IMG/VR virus record: IMGVR_UViG_3300030329_003312
Coordinates: 1 to 20,005 of that record
Length of the DNA: 20,005 nucleotides
Source of the DNA: a virus
Direction: 5' to 3' (one strand)
Shown here: in pieces, positions 1 through 8,932 of the stretch
How positions within the stretch are numbered: the stretch's first letter is position 1
Layout of the letters: every line of letters begins with the position of its first letter
Translations under genes and position numbers: made by a program
The notes under the pieces: generated by a model
Databases searched by the model: none
Seen by the model: the letters and a program-made list of their open reading frames with translations, nothing else
Told to the model about the DNA's origin: nothing

Positions 1-2118
1 CGGCAGTACCTCAGTCCTCAGGGTATTGCACAGACCGCTTCGTTGATTGGCTCAATACCAATCCCAGAAGCTGTGTCTAAGTATTTTATGAAGGAGGACA
101 AAGAGCCAAAGGGAGATGGGATTACTCCGCAGCCTACACCGGCTCAGGAAATCGCAGCTAAAAGAGTTGGTAGCCTTGTGATGCAGGGCACCCCTGGTCA
201 GGGTGCTAAGGCAGGGCTCACTAGAACACCGCAATTAGCACAACCCCAACCCATGTCAGAGGAAGCATACGATTCACTTCGTTTTGCAGAAGCTCGCTCG
301 CCAGAAAGCGAAAAATTCTCGAATGCAGCAACTAGAGCATCTGCGTTTAGTGGTGGGTTGCCGCCAATACTGAAGAATCCACAGGCAACAACAGAGACAT
401 ATAATTTACAAGTGGAGTTGGCAGGTACCCTGGGTAGCGACGGAAAGCCCTATTTGAGCGCAGAAGACTGGAAGACAGGTCCAGGGATTTTTGGGCGCAA
501 AACCAGAATGGCACTAGCAAAGAGAGAGGCTGATAGGAAAAAATCTCTCGGTGTTCTTCAGGCTGAGGTGGACCAGCGGCAGAGAATTCTTGATCAGTAT
601 GGCGACGATCCTGATGGCAGGGCTCAACATCTTTTTGGTAACATCCAGTACCATAAAGACAGATTAGAAACCGCAAAAAGGAAACTACAAGCAGCGCAGC
701 AACAGTTTGCACCCACAGCGCAGCAGCCCGCACCCGCACCCGCACCCGCAGCGCCGCAACCTGCACCAGTCGATTCTCAGCCCGCACAAGCAGAAGAGCA
801 ACCTGTTGATACGCGCCAGCCAGCCGAAGCTGATGAGTCTATTGGGGTTGCGCCGAGGTTCGAGGCTAATGTTCCTGAAGCGCCACCTGTCACGAAGGCT
901 ATGAGATTTGAGAAGGCTGTTGCCGACGCTGGGTTTGATAAGTTCGGTGGTGACATGGACTTCATGAGAGCCACAGCGAAGTTTGCGGACACTGAGGAAG
1001 AAGTGAAGATGGTATTGAGCGCCATGGATCTAGTCAAGGTGCCACCCCGTACCATTGGCGATCTCCTCACTGGCGCTCACAAGGATCGATTCCGCAAGGA
1101 GATCATGGGATTATTCCCGAAACTCAAGGCTGCTCCGAAGCCTGTGAGCGATCTCGATAAGGCTAGGGCGGGGTATGCCCGAGCAGGCACTAAGCTGAGG
1201 GAAGAGCAAACTAAGAAGGTACAAGCAGACGTGAGAAAGCTGAAGGGCGGGACCAAGGGCACGGGCAAGCGAGGTAGAACCCTGTTCATTAAGCGTGTCG
1301 ACGAGGCTGTCAGCCAGGTTAAAAAGCAAATCAGTTCTCGCAGCACTGCTATTGAGGCAAACCGTGCTGAGTACCGCAGGTTGAAAGATCTAGTTAGTGT
1401 TGCAGAAACAGAAGAGAGAGAAGCGAAGAAGTCACTGGACGATGCCTTAATCGATGACGCCGCATTTCAACAAGTGAAGAAGCGTGCTGACAAGGCACGA
1501 AGTGCGCTTGGAGACTTTGATACCAGAACAAGTTACACGAAGCAGTCAGCAGAACTAGACGACTTGAGAAAACAGGCTTCACAACTGGGTGCCCTGGGTG
1601 ATCAGGCGGCCCGCAATTTCAACACAGGACTATGGGACAAGTTAGCAGAACAGCGTGTTCGGTCTGGCGAGTCTTTAGCTGTTCGCCGGGAAAGGATGGA
1701 AAGTATTGTCCAAGCAGGTGAACAGGCACAAGAGCAAGCCAATCAAGAAGCCGACACAGCGAGGCAAAGAGCAAGGCAGAAGCAGTTGCTTGATCGCTAT
1801 AAAAACAGTTCTAGGTTCGAGACGGATTTTCAGAATTACGCTAGGCGGGCTGGGGTAAGTAAGACTCCTGTTACTGATATTCAGAAGATTAGACAGGGGA
1901 CACTAGGAATTGAGGATCAGGATGTTTTTGACATTGCAGCAGCGGCGGGTAGAGATTTTGGTGATCCATTTGCGTACATTAACGAAGTCTTCTTTGCCGA
2001 GGACAACCCTGGCGGTGTTCCATTGAATCCCCCAGAGGGTGTAAACAAGTACGAAACAGCCCAGACGTATCGTGAGCTACAAGGTTTATTACAGCAAGGC
2101 TACACGCCACGGAGATAA
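1..2118 (+). CDS. Large coiled-coil virion-associated protein, 5' end outside window
   Basis: The reading frame is open from base 1, so the TTG at 43 is unlikely to be the true start and the gene is cut by the left edge; 705 residues are visible. Counting from that TTG, residues 120-158 read LQVEL, then a glycine/aspartate-rich turn, then GIFGRKTRMAL. This resembles the DGxFGxxT core of peptidoglycan-binding domains (PF01471-like). A Pro/Ala-rich linker made of iterated PA pairs follows at about 225-255 (iterated cccgca hexamers near 730-750). Residues 370-600 are rich in Lys, Glu, Gln and Arg and look like long coiled coils. The next gene starts 7 bases downstream and its ribosome binding site GGAGAT overlaps this stop. 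Position before a giant probable ejection protein and an endolysin suggests a structural or internal virion protein. The family is not recognised; the role is inferred. Confidence 0.7.
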   Translation, partial: RQYLSPQGIAQTASLIGSIPIPEAVSKYFMKEDKEPKGDGITPQPTPAQEIAAKRVGSLVMQGTPGQGAKAGLTRTPQLAQPQPMSEEAYDSLRFAEARSPESEKFSNAATRASAFSGGLPPILKNPQATTETYNLQVELAGTLGSDGKPYLSAEDWKTGPGIFGRKTRMALAKREADRKKSLGVLQAEVDQRQRILDQYGDDPDGRAQHLFGNIQYHKDRLETAKRKLQAAQQQFAPTAQQPAPAPAPAAPQPAPVDSQPAQAEEQPVDTRQPAEADESIGVAPRFEANVPEAPPVTKAMRFEKAVADAGFDKFGGDMDFMRATAKFADTEEEVKMVLSAMDLVKVPPRTIGDLLTGAHKDRFRKEIMGLFPKLKAAPKPVSDLDKARAGYARAGTKLREEQTKKVQADVRKLKGGTKGTGKRGRTLFIKRVDEAVSQVKKQISSRSTAIEANRAEYRRLKDLVSVAETEEREAKKSLDDALIDDAAFQQVKKRADKARSALGDFDTRTSYTKQSAELDDLRKQASQLGALGDQAARNFNTGLWDKLAEQRVRSGESLAVRRERMESIVQAGEQAQEQANQEADTARQRARQKQLLDRYKNSSRFETDFQNYARRAGVSKTPVTDIQKIRQGTLGIEDQDVFDIAAAAGRDFGDPFAYINEVFFAEDNPGGVPLNPPEGVNKYETAQTYRELQGLLQQGYTPRR

Positions 2119-2124
2119 AGCACT

Positions 2125-5100
2125 GTGGCTACCGTCAGGGATACTGTAGGTCGTTTAACTTCCGAGGCTGGTATATCCGAGTCTGAAGCACTAGGATTTT
2201 TGTCAAAGAGGTATGGTCGCAGCTTATCTGATGCGGACATGGATAAACCCCTGTCTTCATTTCTCTCGCCCAAGCGCCAGCCGCAGCAGGCTACAACGCC
2301 CGCACCTAGGGTAGTTGATACCCCACCCCAAGAGCCAGTTGCTCCCGCAGTTGAGACCGAAGAGGAACCAGGCGCTCTTGAGGTTGGGGCCAGGGGTATC
2401 GCTGGTTTCGCTTACGGGTTAGCTGGTGCAGCACACGGTGCGGCGGAGGGTGTGGCCGACGTTGCTATGTACCCTGGTCAGGTGCTTGATTACGCAAAGA
2501 CAGCAAATAGGGTTTCTGCCCAACTAGAACCTTTGAATGAGCAGTTTGATAAGATAAGGGACTCTAAAGATCTCACCAATGAGCAGAAAGACAAGTTACT
2601 TACTCCGTTGTTTGAGAAAAAACAGTTTCTAATCAAACAGTTAGAGGCTGCTCAGGGTAAGATTAAGAGCAACTCAGTAGCGCAATCTCAGGAGGACCAG
2701 GCAGAGATCATACGTTCTCGTTTGCGTATGGGGCGTGGCACGTTTGATAACTTGGTTAAGGACGTGAACGACATCGCCCGTGCCTTTCCTGGGTTGTTTA
2801 AGGAGATTGTATTTACCACGGTGCCCCCATCCGAACGGAAAGAGCTAGAGGATTGGGATAAGTTTCTCGATGTAGCGTATGACCAGCGCCGCAAACTCGC
2901 TCGCAATCTAGTCGGTGGAACAATTGGCGGCTCAAGTGGAATCCTTATGGGTCTTATCAAGGCTCCTGTGGAAACTATAGAAGCCACTCCCGGCATGACT
3001 GTTATGACCTTGGTAGGGCTTATCCCTGCGCTTCAGGGAGCAGGAGCAATCAAGGCTCTCAGTGCGGTTCCTGGGTATTCTAAGTTGGCTGCTGCAATGC
3101 AGAAGGCAGGCGCTTGGGAGGTGCCCGGCACCAAGAAGCGCAAGGAGTTGATCAAGGGCGGAGATGAGCCTGCCCCAGGTGTCCAGCGCTTCAAGGAGGG
3201 AGAGGGTCGCCTAACAGTCGGCGATGTTACAGGGGCATCAGCCAAGGGGTTTGGCTATGGCATGCTTATCGGCATGCCTGGAGAGATGGCAGCAATAGCT
3301 CCCCTGGTTCGTACTCTTTACGGTGTTGGCATGAATAGCCCTGGCTTTGCCGAGGCAGCAGCCAAGGTAAGGAGACTGGTTGTTCACACCTCAGCGCAGC
3401 GTGGCATGGCTATGGAGCGTGCTGTTCGAGATCTTCGTGACGATGCTGCGAGAGATGTCTCCAAGGTAAAGGCGATTGCAGAGGGCTTGGCTCGTGAGCA
3501 GGCGGAAACTGGACCAATCGTACGTATTGCTCCTGAAGATAAGCCCATCAAACTTACCGATGACTTAGAGGTTGTCGAGCAGGTTCCTACTGCTCAATTT
3601 ACATCACAACGGGCGAAGGAATTAGGGGATCGTTTAGATATTGTCCTTGATGACCTTGGATTTGGTAATCAGTCTAAGCAGGCTATTCGTGCTAATCTTG
3701 CTGACATTGTTGAGGGTGGTCCTGCGATGCTTGCCTCTCCAACAGTACGGGCAGCGGTAGCCAGGAAGATACTTGAAGGCAGCGGCAAGAACCGAGCCAA
3801 GTACGAACCACAAGTTATGGCGGCCCTGGAGCAAGCAGCCAAGAATGCAGACTTTCGGGTTATGGATTTATCGGGGCTTCTTAATAAGCCTGGGTCATCG
3901 CTGAATCTAAAGCAATTGGTCGATGATGCTCTGGGGGAACTAGGTAACAAGGAGACCCGCAGGATTCAGTCTGACCTAATTGTAGATGAGTTTGCCAACC
4001 TAGAAAGCCGTATTGCTGTCCGATCTAGGCAGCGGGCTATGGATCGTGAGGCAATGAAGTTCCTCACCGATGAGCAAAAGAAGGCAGCAAGAGCTGGAGA
4101 CCTTAGTCCAGAAGACTACGCTTTTGCAATGGCTGCCGGCAGAATGATTCAGGGTGACTCTATAAACCAAACCCTTCTTCGTGGCATGGAACCCAGCGCT
4201 CTGATTGGCGCACTAGACTCGGGCCTCAGAAACAATAAGCTAGAGAACTCGATCGCCAAGCGCTTGGGGCGTAAACTTACGGACGAAGAGCGCAGCATGA
4301 TGCCCGACATTGTGCGTGAAATGGCTGAGGATCTTCGCAAGTACGGGGAAGAGATACTTAATAACGAGGGCTTGTCTCCGTCCGAACTAACACGTCTTAT
4401 CAATGAAGACTGGAACCTCGCCCCTGGTACGATCACTCGTCGTGGTGCAGAGGAAATGGTTAAGGCGATCAGGGAGTCATCGGCCAATCCGGGCGCTACT
4501 CGTTACCTGTCAGACGGTCTCAGGGCTACCGATGCGTGGGCTAATAGGTTCAACATGAACATGCTTGGCTTTTGGGGCAGGCTAAACTCCTACATGAAAA
4601 TGAATCTTACAGTTATGAACCCTGCTGTTCATCTTAACAACTTCATGTCAAACGTTAGCTTGCAGTCTATCCGACGGGGTGTTGACCCGGCGTCTCTGTT
4701 GGCTGGAGCAGCCAGGGAGACGAAGAACTATATTGGTTGGAGGCGTGGCAAAGGTTCTCGCCGAAAGAAAGACCTAGACCAAGTAGGTGGCAATCGGGAC
4801 CAGCGCATTTACGAGTCGATCGACGAGATGAAGCTGATCGACACTGACCTTGTTGGGGTGGAGATTGACAGTGTAGCCGGGTACGGATTGCTGGATGTTG
4901 TTCAGCCTGGAATCAAGGTGCCTGGGCGAATGGTTATGGATCGTCTTCGTGAGCGAGCAGCCAAGGGCTATCGTTGGGGCGATCAGATATTTAAGATCGA
5001 CGAAGCAGCCAAGTCCATGCGTGATCTGTACCGATCGCTTGATGATCTAAAGCCCGGTCAGTCCATGGACATTCAGACTTCGAGCATCACTAAGACTCGC

Positions 5101-6336
5101 ATTCGTAAGGATGCAGGTGGCGACATCTTTATTGGCAAAGATCGGCTCTCGAAGGGTGGAAAGTTTGTAGGCAAGGGCAGGGAAAGATTAGATAGAGCCT
5201 TTACCGCCACGGCCAGAAACAGGGCTATGGATCTGTTTGTTGACTATGCCCAAGTACCCGGCGCACTGAAGGCGCTCCGTGCTGCGGGGCCATTGAGTCT
5301 TGCCTCTCCGTTTCTCACCTGGGCATGGAAGGCTATGGGTATTGGGGGGCGCAACCTTCTCGCCCGAGCCATCAGCCCACAGCCCCTTATTCGGTCAAGC
5401 AATCCTAACATTATGGTTAGGCAGGGGCGGCAGATTGCTGCCCAGACCATTAATCGCAACCTTATTCTTAACGGCATACGGTCAACGATGATGGAAAACC
5501 GGGACATGCTAGATCAGATACTAGCTTATGATCCATCTGTGCCCCGTGTGCAGTTGTATACAGCGCTGGGTGATCCCACCCTTATCGGCGCTGATGATGT
5601 TGATTCAATGAACTTTGCTGGCCCTGCGATGTCCGTGATGAGGGCTGGGGCTACAGTTGCCAGCCTGCTGCCTGGTTTTACGCCTAACTCTGAGCGGGAT
5701 AAGTTGCTTGCAATGGATCGCAGAGGCGAGTTGATGAGCGGAGCGCAGGCTCTGCGCCTAGTTGGGCTTGAGGGTAGTGCACTGGAGGGGCTCTGGAAAG
5801 GGGTCTCAACAGGGTTTCGTACGATTGGCGGGGAGCCAAACATGCGGGGGCAGAGAGATAGCAACCCGGAAATCCTGCGAAAGTATATAATGCCGTTGAT
5901 GGTGCCACTCGGGCGGGCTGGTACAGCAGTTGCGGGGGAGGGCATGGACCTAGCCATGGAAACGTTTATTCGTGACGGTCAGTACAGCAGCTCTCTTCGC
6001 AATACCCACAACCATCCCCGTGCCCCAGAGGACGTAGGGCAACTTATCACCCGGCACCTGCTTGGCATCGCATGGAAGCCGATTGCTCTTTCTGGCAAAG
6101 AGAGCATGTTTAATAGGTATTTAGATAGAGTTAAGAAAACTATAGATGAGACATCTGCGGGTGAGAAGCGGAGACTGAAGCGTCAGTTGAAGGACGGAAC
6201 GATAACAAGAGAAGAGTATAGCGAGGGCATGTCTCGATACCGGCGCATGAACCAGGCAGCCAAAAAGGAATACCGAGAAATCAAAAAGTCGGTGGTGGAG
6301 TTAAGGCAAGTAATTATGAAGGGGGCTAAGAAGTGA
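2125..6336 (+). CDS. Giant (1403 aa) probable internal virion / DNA-ejection protein
   Basis: GTG start with GGAGAT at 2111-2116, 8 bases upstream. The first 50 residues form a compact helical segment, followed by a Pro-rich linker (about 50-75). Three glycine-rich hydrophobic stretches lie near residues 85-110, 260-315 and 365-400 and could insert in membrane. The middle is charged and helical. Around residue 832 a segment reads NPAVHLNNFMSN, similar in style to the NPxxHxxNxxSN segments seen in very large phage polyvalent or ejection proteins. Another hydrophobic stretch is near 1055-1080. The C-terminal 80 residues are strongly basic. Size, membrane-like segments and position just before the endolysin fit a protein carried in the particle and ejected with DNA, as gp16 of T7-like phages is, but no lytic transglycosylase motif is visible. 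The stop overlaps the GTG start of the next gene (GTGA). Function is inferred. Confidence 0.65.
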   Translation: MATVRDTVGRLTSEAGISESEALGFLSKRYGRSLSDADMDKPLSSFLSPKRQPQQATTPAPRVVDTPPQEPVAPAVETEEEPGALEVGARGIAGFAYGLAGAAHGAAEGVADVAMYPGQVLDYAKTANRVSAQLEPLNEQFDKIRDSKDLTNEQKDKLLTPLFEKKQFLIKQLEAAQGKIKSNSVAQSQEDQAEIIRSRLRMGRGTFDNLVKDVNDIARAFPGLFKEIVFTTVPPSERKELEDWDKFLDVAYDQRRKLARNLVGGTIGGSSGILMGLIKAPVETIEATPGMTVMTLVGLIPALQGAGAIKALSAVPGYSKLAAAMQKAGAWEVPGTKKRKELIKGGDEPAPGVQRFKEGEGRLTVGDVTGASAKGFGYGMLIGMPGEMAAIAPLVRTLYGVGMNSPGFAEAAAKVRRLVVHTSAQRGMAMERAVRDLRDDAARDVSKVKAIAEGLAREQAETGPIVRIAPEDKPIKLTDDLEVVEQVPTAQFTSQRAKELGDRLDIVLDDLGFGNQSKQAIRANLADIVEGGPAMLASPTVRAAVARKILEGSGKNRAKYEPQVMAALEQAAKNADFRVMDLSGLLNKPGSSLNLKQLVDDALGELGNKETRRIQSDLIVDEFANLESRIAVRSRQRAMDREAMKFLTDEQKKAARAGDLSPEDYAFAMAAGRMIQGDSINQTLLRGMEPSALIGALDSGLRNNKLENSIAKRLGRKLTDEERSMMPDIVREMAEDLRKYGEEILNNEGLSPSELTRLINEDWNLAPGTITRRGAEEMVKAIRESSANPGATRYLSDGLRATDAWANRFNMNMLGFWGRLNSYMKMNLTVMNPAVHLNNFMSNVSLQSIRRGVDPASLLAGAARETKNYIGWRRGKGSRRKKDLDQVGGNRDQRIYESIDEMKLIDTDLVGVEIDSVAGYGLLDVVQPGIKVPGRMVMDRLRERAAKGYRWGDQIFKIDEAAKSMRDLYRSLDDLKPGQSMDIQTSSITKTRIRKDAGGDIFIGKDRLSKGGKFVGKGRERLDRAFTATARNRAMDLFVDYAQVPGALKALRAAGPLSLASPFLTWAWKAMGIGGRNLLARAISPQPLIRSSNPNIMVRQGRQIAAQTINRNLILNGIRSTMMENRDMLDQILAYDPSVPRVQLYTALGDPTLIGADDVDSMNFAGPAMSVMRAGATVASLLPGFTPNSERDKLLAMDRRGELMSGAQALRLVGLEGSALEGLWKGVSTGFRTIGGEPNMRGQRDSNPEILRKYIMPLMVPLGRAGTAVAGEGMDLAMETFIRDGQYSSSLRNTHNHPRAPEDVGQLITRHLLGIAWKPIALSGKESMFNRYLDRVKKTIDETSAGEKRRLKRQLKDGTITREEYSEGMSRYRRMNQAAKKEYREIKKSVVELRQVIMKGAKK

Positions 6337-6719
6337 ACGACGGATACCCCAAGAACTTCCGGCCTCAAGAGTTCTACTGCAAGTGCGGTGAGTGCTCCGG
6401 TAAGCCGCCCGATCCTGCTGCGACCCGTCATCTGGCTTGGGTGCTCCAGCAGATTCGTGATCTGGTCAACGTTCCGATCAAGATAAACAGCGGCTATCGA
6501 TGCGAGGCGCACAACCAGCGCGTCGGTGGTGCAAGTAACTCTAAACACAAAAAAGGGATTGCTGCTGACCTGAAGCCGAGGGGGTTGTCCCCCGACGAGT
6601 TGCACGAGGCTATCGAGGACCTTGTGCGCTCGACACGCATCCCCGGTGGCGGCCTTGGATTATACAACACATTCGTGCATTATGACATCCGCCCAACGAA
6701 AGCGAGGTGGCATGGCTAG
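6333..6719 (+). CDS. Endolysin, M15-type zinc peptidase
   Basis: This 128-residue protein has the signature of the M15 peptidases (PF08291-like), which cut peptide cross-links in peptidoglycan. Residues 70-80 read SKHKKGIAADL, giving the zinc ligands His72 and Asp79, and VHYD at 115-118 gives the third ligand, His116. INSGYRCEAHN at 51-61 matches the conserved segment before the metal site. A Cys-rich N-terminus (CKCGEC, 16-21) is common in phage members. Length is normal for a single-domain enzyme; no signal peptide or cell-wall-binding domain is seen, so it would need a holin to reach the wall. GTG is chosen as start because AAGGGGGC lies 7 bases upstream and it overlaps the preceding stop. 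The end overlaps the next gene by 8 bases. Confidence 0.9.
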   Translation: MNDGYPKNFRPQEFYCKCGECSGKPPDPAATRHLAWVLQQIRDLVNVPIKINSGYRCEAHNQRVGGASNSKHKKGIAADLKPRGLSPDELHEAIEDLVRSTRIPGGGLGLYNTFVHYDIRPTKARWHG

Positions 6720-7515
6720 GCGAAAGCATATCCGAGGAAGGAGTGGCGGCGGCGGGTCTATCCGTTTATCCGGTATGCCGTCCGGGGAAACCTTGCACTT
6801 TGATGCTAGGGACCTTGTGTCTGGTACTCACTACGATCCTGGCACGAGCCGGGTTTCCGCATGGCCTAGTAGGAATGGTGCGGTAACGATGGCCCAGGCA
6901 ACTGCCTCCAAGCAGCCATTGTATCAGGCAACCGGGTTTGGATCGTCACCCGGCGTGCTTTATGACGGATCTGATGACAAACTGTGGAGTGCCTTTAGTG
7001 GCATTACAACTCAGAGTTATAGCCTGTTAGTAGGGCTCAAGTACACTGCGGGGGCAGCAAATTACCATCAAGCGTCATTCGGCGGGTCGGCTTCGGGTGC
7101 TGCGGAAACTAACTCTGATGACTATTTTAATGGGATGGGGATGCGACCTATCGCCCCTAACAGCAGGGTTGACAGTTTTACTGTTTACAACGGGCCACCT
7201 CCATCGGGCGTTCTCTACAACGCGGCCACCCATAGTGTCATGGGAGCAAAGAGTGCGATACAGGCTCTTGCTGCCTCGTGGGGCTATGATGGTTCAAACA
7301 ATATTGTAAAGGGATCGGTAGCCGGCAATAGCGTGTCGATGACACTGGCTATTAAAACAAGTAGTATTAATGCAACTCTTCAATCTGCTTCCTTGGGTGC
7401 TTATTCGTCTGGGGTTTTGGAGGGGCAGCTAACTGAGGTGAGGGTGTGGGGCCGGACACTTAGTCAGATTGAAATCAATCGTGCCACTCGCGTCATGAAC
7501 GGGCGTTTAGCATGA
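6712..7515 (+). CDS. LamG / concanavalin A-like virion protein
   Basis: The start is set at ATG 6712 because GAGGTGG lies directly upstream and the protein then opens MARRKHIRGR; the frame is open further upstream but that part overlaps the endolysin. After a basic, glycine-rich N-terminus (1-20) the protein reads LHFDARDL, then VSAWPSRNG and VLYDGSDDKLW, the pattern of LamG-like domains in which a D-A-S/R-D strand and an FDG-DD strand recur. The end has VRVWGRTLSQIEINR (about 242-256), the typical last strand and helix of this fold. Such beta-sandwich domains bind carbohydrate in phage tail fibres, tail spikes or capsid decorations. Here it lies between endolysin and small virion-type genes, so a receptor-binding or decoration role is likely; which of these cannot be told. 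267 residues. Confidence 0.75.
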   Translation: MARRKHIRGRSGGGGSIRLSGMPSGETLHFDARDLVSGTHYDPGTSRVSAWPSRNGAVTMAQATASKQPLYQATGFGSSPGVLYDGSDDKLWSAFSGITTQSYSLLVGLKYTAGAANYHQASFGGSASGAAETNSDDYFNGMGMRPIAPNSRVDSFTVYNGPPPSGVLYNAATHSVMGAKSAIQALAASWGYDGSNNIVKGSVAGNSVSMTLAIKTSSINATLQSASLGAYSSGVLEGQLTEVRVWGRTLSQIEINRATRVMNGRLA

Positions 7516-7790
7516 GCCTGTCCTTTACCTTGGTTGTATTTCCAGTTGATCGAGCTGATGATTGGGAGTGGATTGCTGGCACCAATCTTCCTGGGCTGAG
7601 TAGTAATGGGAACGAGCCCGCTACCCATCATTGGTTTTCGATTCAGCCCACTGATGCCGAGAGCAGTCAAATTGATTCAGTTCTTACTGGCGACGAAGAG
7701 CGCCTGTCGGTAGATCTTAACACGCAAAGCCCCCAAGCAGTAATTGAAGATGCTACGGGATTAAAACAGGTTTCTGAGGATTCGGAGTAA
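7512..7790 (+). CDS. Small acidic protein, unknown
   Basis: A 92-residue protein starting by ATGA overlap with the LamG-like gene, which indicates translational coupling. It is acidic (Asp/Glu-rich in the second half) with an aromatic N-terminal part (FTLVVFPV, then DDWEWIAG). No family is recognised. Context among virion-type genes suggests a minor structural component or chaperone for the LamG-like protein; this is inference only. Confidence 0.65.
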   Translation: MSLSFTLVVFPVDRADDWEWIAGTNLPGLSSNGNEPATHHWFSIQPTDAESSQIDSVLTGDEERLSVDLNTQSPQAVIEDATGLKQVSEDSE

Positions 7791-7792
7791 TA

Positions 7793-8143
7793 ATGGACAT
7801 TAACAGTAGAGCCATTCGTAATAATTTTGTGTGGGATTCAACAACATCAACTCACACCATTAACCTTGCGGTTGCTGGTGGAGCGACTGCTGCCGCCACA
7901 ATGCCCTGCAATGGGAAGTATTGTATCATCAGCAATATTGGCAGCGTTAATGTTTATGTTGGGAGTGATGCAGACGGCACGCCTGCGGCATCTACGGCAG
8001 GAGAGGTCAATGACGGCGGCATGGGGGTTGTGGTTGAGCCAAATGCTAGTTTTGAGTTTGCCGCTGACAACAACGCAGTCATTTACGTTCGCAATGCGAG
8101 TGCCACAACTGCTGCTGTGGCTTCTGTTCTTTGGTTTAAGTAG
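7793..8143 (+). CDS. Small beta-rich probable virion protein
   Basis: 116 residues, ATG at 7793 with GGAG 5 bases upstream, 2 bases after the previous stop. The sequence alternates short hydrophobic strands with Gly, Asn, Ser and Thr-rich turns: CIISNIGSVNVYVGSDADGT near 43-62 and a closing VIYVRNAS strand. It has no charged helices. This looks like a single beta-sandwich or jelly-roll domain of the kind seen in head-decoration, stabilising or fibre-tip proteins (I infer the class; no named family recognised). Confidence 0.65.
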   Translation: MDINSRAIRNNFVWDSTTSTHTINLAVAGGATAAATMPCNGKYCIISNIGSVNVYVGSDADGTPAASTAGEVNDGGMGVVVEPNASFEFAADNNAVIYVRNASATTAAVASVLWFK

Positions 8144-8151
8144 GAGGAGTC

Positions 8152-8487
8152 ATGGCAGTCTACGGAGTCATTAAGAAGGAATACATGTGGAAGTTGGGCG
8201 GCAAAGGCACTGTCTGTGCTGACGCTGGCACTCACAACGTGGTCGAGGGCGAGTCCTTCAACTTCTTCCTGCGTCAGATCGGCGCTCAGGGTCGAGTGGT
8301 AGAGGCTGATAGCCCCACCGCTGCCGCAGCCCAGGCTGGGTTGGTTGTCGAGGGTGCCGAGGAAGAGGAAGTTGACTACGCCTCCATGCTGGTGCGTGAA
8401 CTCCGTGACCTGTGCCGTGAGCGTGGCATTGAGGGGTACTCTGATATGCGTAAAGCAGAACTCGTCGCAGTTCTGAGTGGAGAATAA
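8152..8487 (+). CDS. Small protein with C-terminal SAP/Rho-N-like helical motif
   Basis: 111 residues with a strong AGGAGG site 4 bases before ATG. The N-terminal 50 residues are a small basic/aromatic domain, followed by an Ala-rich acidic linker (52-76). The last 30 residues, VRELRDLCRERGIEGY then MRKAELVAVL, match the helix-extended loop-helix pattern shared by SAP, HeH and Rho N-terminal domains, which bind nucleic acid or act as small adaptor domains. Such a tail is common on small phage head or connector-region proteins. Function unknown; the domain call is moderate. Confidence 0.7.
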   Translation: MAVYGVIKKEYMWKLGGKGTVCADAGTHNVVEGESFNFFLRQIGAQGRVVEADSPTAAAAQAGLVVEGAEEEEVDYASMLVRELRDLCRERGIEGYSDMRKAELVAVLSGE

Positions 8488-8488
8488 G

Positions 8489-8710
8489 ATGTCTGATAAG
8501 ATGAAGAGCCGCAAACTGTGGCTGTCGATCCTGGCTGCTGTGCTGCCGATCCTGGCGAAGCACTTCTTCCCCAGCCTGCCCACCGAGGCGATCATTGCTT
8601 CTTCCCTGGGTGCTGTGGCCGGTGTCATGGGTATCTCCCTTGAGGACGTGGCCAAGCAGAAGCGTGCCGCTGTTGAGGCAGCTAGTGCAAACCCTCCGAA
8701 GGGGGACTGA
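8489..8710 (+). CDS. Small membrane protein, holin candidate
   Basis: 73 residues. ATG 8489 is used rather than an in-frame GTG 12 bases upstream because GGAG at 8479-8482 is correctly spaced and the ATG follows the previous stop by one base. After a basic start (KMKSRKLW) comes a hydrophobic segment at about 10-25 (LWLSILAAVLPILAKHFF) and a second one at about 33-50 (AIIASSLGAVAGVMGISL), then a charged tail. Two short transmembrane segments with a basic N-terminus and charged C-terminus is the layout of class II-type holins, which open the inner membrane for endolysin. An M15 endolysin is encoded about 1.8 kb upstream. No holin family is recognised by sequence. Confidence 0.6.
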   Translation: MSDKMKSRKLWLSILAAVLPILAKHFFPSLPTEAIIASSLGAVAGVMGISLEDVAKQKRAAVEAASANPPKGD

Positions 8711-8752
8711 CCGCGTTAAGGCGTTCAGCCCCTTCACTGTTTCTGAAGGACC

Positions 8753-8917
8753 ATGAGTCAGGTGGACTGGATCTTCTCGCAAGAGCTAATGTGGATCGGT
8801 GGGATACTTCTCTTGTCGCTCGTCATCGTGTGCGGGACAGAGTGGATGCGATTGCTTCCCTGGAAGCAGGCTCGAAGTGGGGAGAACCTGTGGCTTGGGC
8901 CGCGACGGCGGGACTAA
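8753..8917 (+). CDS. 54-residue single-span membrane protein
   Basis: ATG with GAAGGA just upstream. Residues 12-28 (LMWIGGILLLSLVIVCG) form one clear transmembrane helix, preceded by a short acidic N-terminus and followed by a tail with basic residues ending PRRRD. Location between the holin candidate and the coiled-coil membrane protein suggests a lysis accessory, antiholin or spanin partner. Cys27 sits at the end of the helix, not in a lipobox, so an o-spanin is not supported. The gap before it (8711-8752) holds nothing else visible. Confidence 0.5.
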   Translation: MSQVDWIFSQELMWIGGILLLSLVIVCGTEWMRLLPWKQARSGENLWLGPRRRD

Positions 8918-8932
8918 AGGTGAGGTGGTAAG

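Noticed and set aside
707-904. Pro/His-rich + strand ORF within the first gene
   Set aside because: Frame-shifted reading of the cccgca repeats in the Pro/Ala linker; no independent support.
8083-8782. Long - strand ORFs opposite the holin region
   Set aside because: They are antisense shadows of well-supported + strand genes with good binding sites, and have no binding site of their own.
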